From Chamaelirium japonicum (Eukaryota > Streptophyta > Magnoliopsida > Liliales > Melanthiaceae), in the NCBI GenBank assembly GCA_947650365.1, contig OX393549.1, positions 25,934,709 to 25,998,708 on the forward strand: a stretch of 64,000 nt of DNA, written 5' to 3'. A model generated the notes under the pieces. The model was not told the origin of the DNA. It was given only the letters and a program-made list of their open reading frames with translations, and ran no database searches. Of the stretch, positions 57,793 to 64,000 are shown one piece after another (position 1 is the stretch's first letter; each line of letters opens with the position of its first letter). Both the position numbers and the translations under genes were made by a program.

Positions 57793-59576
57793 ATTATTGG
57801 GATGATAAAATCCATTTATATTTTGCTCAATCTCTTTACTTTTCCCTACCAATTGGGTATCGAGGAAATTAACTAGTTTTCATTAGAGAGAATGATGATG
57901 CCTCTGATTCAAGAAATTCCAACTTGATGGTTTACCTGAGGCCTTGGATGCTTGATGCATTGTTGCTATATATGCTTTATTGTCTTTATGAAGATAGGTT
58001 GTATGAAAACTCAAGGCTTGGGGACAGAGGAGAAATTATGGAATAAAAAACATCACTGGGCCAAGGAGACCACTGATCTTCCACCTAAACGAGACCAAAA
58101 AGGAGGCTTTCTCAAGAGTGGCTCTTTGAGTCCATACTCCATAGTTGTTGGCTTCTTGGCAGAGGGAGATTTTTCTGGTTATTGGTGCCTCAAGGGATAC
58201 TAATAACATTAGGTACAAATACGAAAATTCTTTATCTTTCTCAATCACTATTTGAAAAAGATGAATGCTAGAATCATTTTGTTGTGACCAATATATATGG
58301 TCAAAGTAAATTTCCCTTAGATCCGTTTTCTTGAAAAAGCTCGAAGGCATCAACAATATTCTAGAAGTCTCGATGGTGATGGGTGATTTTGTTTTCCCTT
58401 GTTTTTTTATCGAAGAAGAATAAAGGTTTATGCCATCATGAGGGATATCCAGACTCAATGATTTTGTTAGAACCATGGTTTTAAAATTCAGCTAATATTC
58501 GTATGTACCAGCCGGTACATACCGATTTAGGTATGGTATGTTTCAATACTAAAATCGAGATCGAAACCTGGCCGTATCGACAAGTATAGGTCTGTACCGA
58601 TCGAGTTAGCCAGGTATCGATCGATATTGTCGGTACGAGTCGGTTTTAACAAGAATGGTAGGGTTTTTTTTTTATTTTTTTGACTTGTCTCCCACTTAGT
58701 CCACCGCCGCCCCCCTCCTTATCTCTTTCCTTCTCCGGGCTCATTGTTGACCACCAGCACAGTAGCAACAGGCCCAACCAGCCATTGCAGATGGTCGACT
58801 AGGCACCCAACTACCCGCATGGGCAACATGCTTAGTCAGCCACCTGCAGGCAGCCGACTAGGCCCGCCGGCCACCCGCACAGACTGTAGGACGAACCAGC
58901 CACCTGCAATCATCCAGCCAGTCCTGTCGGCCACCCGTATGAGCCATCGGGCCCGCCGGCCTCTCCTCAGATCATTGATAAGCCTAGTGACGGCCGATCG
59001 CTACTAATCCGATCTTTCATGGCTCCGTTCGTAGCCATCCTCCATTCCAAGTCCGGTCAACGACTCGCCGACTCGGTTGACATCGTTGGGTCAAACTCTT
59101 GTTTAACGAGGTCCTAGTTGATCCTATCCACCCCAACGAGTACGAGGTACCTATAACGATCCCTCGATGTATTATTTCAGCCTTCCAATTATCCAAACCC
59201 GAGAAGTTAATTTTATTTGTCTATCTTGCTATTAGTTTGGTAGATCTGCACGTTACATGAATTTAAGCCATGGATAGAAAAGTATTTTCAGCCTAATTTA
59301 ATTATTGAAATCCTTTACACTTGCCCAAGTCCTCTTTGATTAATGCTTCCATTAATTATTGAAATCCTTTAGGCTTGCCCAAGTCCTCTCTGATTAATAC
59401 TGGAAGCCCTAATCTGGGGGAGTTCTTATTTCCCCCTGATCAGAACTAGAAATCTTGCCGTAGGACTACATCCATTCAGTATCCCATAGTCGTTAAATCT
59501 AGATTTCTAACCAAGTGTGGATTGGCAAAAATCAACAATTAAAATTGTTCTTTACTTGATCTCTTAATATTTGTTT
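57793..59576. other. Unassigned sequence between copia F and copia G
   Basis: No gene recognised. 58495-58640 is rich in GGTACATACCG/GGTACGA-type words that can pair with each other and is probably a small transposon relic. 58690-59010 is C/G-rich with repeated GCCACCCGCA and GCCGACTAGGC words; its 87-codon frame is compositional. Confidence 0.45.
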
Positions 59577-59581
59577 TAGCA

Positions 59582-59722
59582 TGTTAATGTACATATAGAT
59601 GGGTCGGATTTACTATACAGTCGGGTCGGATTGTATAGTGATACATGTACATATATTGGGCTTGAGTCCCTCAATTGAATGCATTCTATTCCTCTCCAAA
59701 CCCTAGCCGTCATCTCCTAACA
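59582..59722 (+). repeat. 5' LTR of copia G
   Basis: 141 bases, TGTTAATGTACATATAG..CTCCTAACA, with the same GTCGGGTCGG and CCAAACCCTAGCCG parts as F. Confidence 0.93.
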
Positions 59723-59735
59723 TGGGTATCAGAGC
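59723..59735 (+). other. Primer-binding site of copia G with an extra G
   Basis: Reads TGGGTATCAGAGC instead of TGGTATCAGAGC. The one-base insertion would bulge the primer pairing. Confidence 0.85.
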
Positions 59736-59764
59736 TCTAGGGTTCTCCCGCGCGGCGACGACGA

Positions 59765-60420
59765 CGACAGTCCTCCCCCCTTCGGTAGCACCTCCCCGTC
59801 CGGCCTCCCTCCTCCACCGGCCCACCCCGTCCGGCCTCTCTCCTCCACCGGCCCCCCTTTCCGCCGCCCGACATCCCCCCTACAGTCGCCGCCCGATCTC
59901 CCTCCTCCACCGGCCCCCACTTCCGCCGTCCGATCTCCCTCCTCCACCGGCCCCCCTCCTTCCCCTACCCCCCCGACCCCCTTCTGCCACCCGACTGCCC
60001 CCGGCCCCCCCCTTCCGCCACCCGACAGCCGCCGACCCCCCCCTCCTTCACCCCCCGACCCCCTTCTGCCACCCGACTGCCCCCGGCCCCCCCTCCTCCA
60101 CCCCCGAACCCCCTTCCTCCACCCCCCGACCCCCCCTTCCTCCATCCGACTACCCCGCCGGCCCCCTTCTCTACCTGCCCACCCCCCCGGCCCCCTCCTC
60201 CGCCCTACAGCTCCCCGCCGGCCCCCCCTCCTCCACCCGCCCACCCCCCCGGCCCCCTCCTCCGCCCTACAGCCCCCCGCCGGTCCCCACTCCTCCACCC
60301 GATCGGCCCCCCCACCCCTTACCTTAGCCCACCCGCCCCCTCCCCTGCACCCCCGCCCCCTCCTGCACCCCCTGACGTCCCACCGCCCCACCTTCTCCTC
60401 TGTACCGAACTGCCCGTCTC
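59765..60420. repeat. C-rich minisatellite leader of copia G
   Basis: Imperfect repeats with CTCCACCGGCCCCC and CCACCCGACTGCCCCCGGCC. It is counterpart to, but longer than and different in unit from, the leader of F. Long proline-rich frames on both strands here are compositional. Confidence 0.85.
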
Positions 60421-60447
60421 CTCTGTACGGACTGCCTCAGACCTTCC

Positions 60448-63400
60448 TTGTGCCGGTTCGCCTCGTACTTCAGGGATATTGCTTCCTACAACATCTCTCG
60501 GCTCCCATACTGCCTGCACACCGTCGCTGATCGTCGAGTCCCTCCGTCTCCTCGTTTTGATGGTATTCTCGGGCCACGTCCCTCCACTACATCAGTCAAC
60601 TGTGGACGTCGTCAGGGTCTCCTCCGCCATGATGGCGAGATTGTTGCTGCTGCTGATCTTCCTACTCCAGCACCGCCTGCCATCACTCCTGCTCCGTCTC
60701 GGTCTTACTCCGACCGCCTCCAGCGCTTTGAGGAGTTACTGTTGCGATACCTCGCCTCCACCAGCTCTTCGACAGATCACGGTCTCTCTGCCACTCTGGG
60801 TACTTCTGCTCAGTCTCGGTCTTACTCCGACCGCCACCAACGCTTTGAGGAATTACTGCTTCGGTACCTCGCCTCCACCAGTTCTTCGACAGCTCACAGT
60901 CTCTCTGCCACTCCGGGTACTACTGCTCCATGGATCTTCGACTCGGGTGCCTCCTGTCACCTCACCTTTGACTCCACTGTCCTCACTGACTGTTCTCCCA
61001 CTACCACCCACCAGGAGGTTCGCACTGCGGATGGGACTTTCGTCCCTATTCCGCAATGTGGTTCTGTCACTACTACTTCTGACCCTTCTGGTCGCCTGAC
61101 CCTACCCCATGTCCATCATGCCCCCCGTCTTAACATTAATCTGATCTCTATCAGTTCTCTTTGCGACTCTGGCCTGACTGTCACCTTCACCCCTTCTGTT
61201 TGTGTTGTGCAGGATTCGCGGACGGGTCAGAGGATTGGGCTGGGCCGTAGAGCAGGAGGACTTTACCAGCTGGACCATCTCCATGTGTCTTCCGTTCCTG
61301 TTGCGTCTGTCATATCTGTTACCTCCGATGCCGACTTGTGGCATAGAAGGTTAGGTCATATATCGAGTGATCGACTCAAAAGTGTATTCCGTTCGGGCGC
61401 TTTGGGTCGAGCGTCCTCCCCTCTCTCTATTTGTACAGGTTGTAGACTAGCAAAGCATCTAGCTCTTCCATTCTCTGCTAGCGCTTCCCAATCTGATGCT
61501 TTATTTGATTTAGTACATTCGGACATTTGGGGTCCTGCACCTGTTGCATCCATTTCGGGTTACATGTACTATGTGTGTTTTATCGATGACTACTCTAGGT
61601 GCACCTGGGTTTATCTTATGCATCATCGGTCTGAAGTCCCTCACATCTTTAGGAGATTCACCACTATGATACACACTCAGTTTGGTCGGTGCATCAAGAC
61701 CTTTCGGTCTGATTGTGCCAAGGAGTATCTCTCTTCTGAGATGCGTGAGATTCTTCAATCTCACGGCACTCTTCACCAGCAGTCCTGTCCCCACACCCAT
61801 GAGCAGAACGGCGTGGCCGAACGCAAGCATCGTCATGTCCTTGAGACCGCACGAGCCTTGCTTCTCTCTGTATCTGTTCCTCACTCTTACTGGGCTGAAG
61901 CTGTCATGACGGCTGTCCACCTCATCAATATCACTCCGTCATCTGCTCTGTCCGGTGCCACCCCATATGAGTGCCTCCACTCCAGCTCACCTGACTACTC
62001 TCTTCTTCGCACGTTTGGCTGCACGTGCTTCGTTCTTCTTCCTCCCCATGAGCGCACCAAACTCTCTGCGAGATCTGTTCGGTGTGTTCACTTGGGGCTC
62101 AGTCGGGAGCACAAGGGGTATCGTTGTTACGATCCCTTGGCTCACCGGATCCGTGTCTCCCGTCACGTTTCCTTTGTTGAGGATGTCCCGTACTTTTCCC
62201 CTGAGTCTCGGGATATTTCCTTGCCTCCTGCGTCACCCTCCTCGCCTTCATCACTTCTCCACATCCCCATTCTACCCTCGTTTTCTGTTGCCCCACCCAC
62301 GCCTACTCCACCTCCATCTTCCCCGCCACCTCCACCACCACCACCACCTCCTCAGTCTCCACCGCCACCTCCACCACCACCACCACCTCCTCAGTCTCCC
62401 TCGCCACCTCCACCACCACCCATTACTCGTGTCTATGTACGTCGGTCTGCAGCTCCCCCTCCAGAGTCGGTTCACACTGGTACTCCCTCGCCTGATGCTG
62501 CTGCCCCCTCCTCCCCGGTCGTGGATCCTGCTCCTGTTCGGCGCTACCCAGCGCGCGAACATCACCCTCCTAACAGATATGACTACTCTCCTGACAGGTT
62601 TGGCTACTCTGCTTTTCCTTCTGACTCTCCTGACTCTTCTGGCTACTCTGCCAGTGTCTCCTATTCACCATCCTTTCAGGCTTTTCTTACTACTATACAC
62701 ACCCATCGGGAGCCCCAATCGTACCGTGAGGCAGCGTTAAATCCAGAGTGGCGGCAGGCCATGTCAGTTGAGCTTGAGGCTTTTCAGCGGACCCAGACCT
62801 GGGGGTTGGTGCCTTGTCCCTCCGGGGTGGTGCCTGTTAGCTGCTAGTGGATATTCAAGGTCAAGACTCGACATGACGGATCCATTGAGCGGCACAAGGC
62901 TCGCCTCGTTGCTCGTGGCTTCTCCCAGGAGTATAGGATTGACTACGAGGAGACGTTTGCTCCAGTTGCTCGGATGACTATTGTGCGTACCCTCTTAGCT
63001 GTGGCAGCTGCTCGAGGGTGGCCTCTCCATCAGATGGATGTCACCAATGCGTTTCTCCACGGTGATCTCTCCGAGGAAGTCTACATGGCTCCTCCTCCGG
63101 GCATTTCAGTTCCTCCAGGGCACGTGTGTCGTTTGCGCCGAGCCATCTATGGGCTCAAGCAGGCCCCTCGTGCCTGGTTTGAGCGATTTCGCAGTGCAGT
63201 TCTGGCCGCCGGGTTTGTTGAGCGTCACTCCGACTATGCCTTGTTCACTCGCTCCTCCAGTCAGGGCATTGCAGTTCTTCTCCTCTATGTGGATGATATG
63301 ATCATCACTGGGGATGACAGTGCCACCATCGCCTCTCTCCAGCGGCACCTCCAGAGTCAGTTTGAGATGAAAGATCTGGGCTCTCTTCGCTACTTTTTGG

Positions 63401-64000
63401 CCTTGAGATTGCCCGGTCAGCTCGTGGTTTGTTGGTCTCCCAGCAGAAGTACATCTCCGACATCCTTGCTGATGCTGCTCTTACTGACACACGCACTGAA
63501 GCTTCTCGCTACAGATGGTGAGCCGCTCCCGGATGTCTCCCGCTATCAGAGGCTGGTTGGGATGCTCGTCTATCTCATCATGACCCGGCCAGACATTGCC
63601 CATGCAGTTGACATTGTCAGTCAGTTTGTTCAGTCTCCACGGTCAGTACACTATGCAGTTGTTCTTCGGATTATCCGCTACCTCCGGGGCACCATCACCC
63701 GTTCACTACTGTTTCCCTCCACCTCTCCGTTGGTGTTGCGTGCCTACTCCGATGCAGATTGGGCAGGAGATGCAGCCACTCGTCGATCTACTACAGGATA
63801 CTGTGTGTTTCTGGGTGATTCACTGATTTCGTGGCGCAGCAAGAAGCAGGAGTCTATTGCTCGCTCCAGTACCGAAGCCGAATACCGGGCTATGGCTTCC
63901 ACCACCGTCGAGATTGTCTGGCTTCGCCGCCTTCTGCTCGCCTTGGGAGTGGTGATATCCGGGCCCACTCCTCTCTTCTGTGACAACCGGAGTGCTATTC
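60448..64000 (+). pseudogene. Gag-less pol of copia G
   Basis: An open frame from ATG 60448 to TAG 62845-62847 (799 codons) starts with about 80 residues unlike any gag. Next comes a 39-codon tandem duplication (60694-60810 and 60811-60927, SRSYSDRLQRFEELLLRYLA twice), then protease WIFDSGASCHLT, integrase and linker as in F. TAG replaces the AAG of F in SCKW. The same frame resumes through RT (QMDVTNAFLHGDL, YVDDMIITGDD). A one-base deletion near 63395 and a 26-base deletion near 63498 together remove 27 bases, so the frame is restored for RNase H ([17 protein letters not shown]). The sequence is cut off at CDNRSAI by the window end. Confidence 0.92.

Larger units (their letters stand above)
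59582..64000 (+). mobile_element. Ty1/copia element G, gag-less relative of F (runs off the window)
   Basis: It begins with a 141-base LTR (59582-59722) similar to that of F, preceded by TAGCA, a possible target duplication whose partner is outside the window. A C-rich leader (59765-60420) leads into pol homologous to F from the protease on. Gag and the zinc knuckle are absent, the coding region has a stop and indels, and the 3' LTR lies beyond 64000. Confidence 0.92.

Noticed and set aside
59722-60391. Long Pro- or Gly-rich frames on both strands in the copia G leader
   Set aside because: Translation of the C-rich minisatellite.

Overview
The window looks like nuclear DNA of a flowering plant. 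It has intron-containing fragments of two plant genes and a dense nest of Ty1/copia, Ty3/gypsy, TRIM, LINE, hAT-like and foldback elements. The high GC content and strong C/G bias of the first exon of the EamA-type gene fit a monocot, but the species cannot be told from the sequence. No rRNA, tRNA, CRISPR or bacterial-type operon was seen.

Layout. 1-1255: TA microsatellite carrying two nested palindromic foldback elements. 1327-1791: a MITE with TTA duplications. 1961-7815: a minus-strand copia element (D) with duplication CAAAC; its left LTR has taken up two more foldback elements in its short TA run. 8068-9142: the last five exons of an alpha-galactosidase gene. 9357-9491: a LINE fragment. 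10797-33471: a Tat-type gypsy element (A, duplication GTCAT). Its YIDD-encoding site is split by a 3.5 kb solo-LTR-like element (B, 13635-26055, duplication GACGA), which is itself split by a copia element with 2134-base LTRs (C, 17000-25889, duplication AATAC). 33477-37199: small non-coding repeats. 37200-41484: three exons of a chloroplast-targeted WAT1/EamA-type transporter gene, with a foldback/hAT nest in intron 1 and a LINE relic in intron 2. From 41485 to the end lies either a very long intron or the truncated 3' side of that gene. It is filled with a chimeric copia/TRIM element (41856-42809), copia E (44007-49357), a TRIM-in-TRIM nest (50289-51237), copia F (51892-57238) with one uninterrupted 1469-codon polyprotein, and copia G (59582 to beyond 64000), a gag-less relative of F.

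How the parts relate. Element boundaries rest mainly on matching target-site duplications, tRNA-iMet-type primer sites (TGGTATCAGAGC) and polypurine tracts read directly in the sequence. F could encode all copia functions. G, C, E and the chimeric element lack one or more and could have moved only with proteins supplied in trans. The points most worth follow-up are: (1) the family of hairpin-within-hairpin foldback elements confined to TA microsatellites, with an empty-site comparison available inside one retrotransposon; (2) the copia/TRIM recombinant with its own target-site duplication, plus a second locus with the same junction; (3) copia C, whose 3' LTR starts exactly after a truncated reverse transcriptase with no visible polypurine tract; (4) intact copia F.
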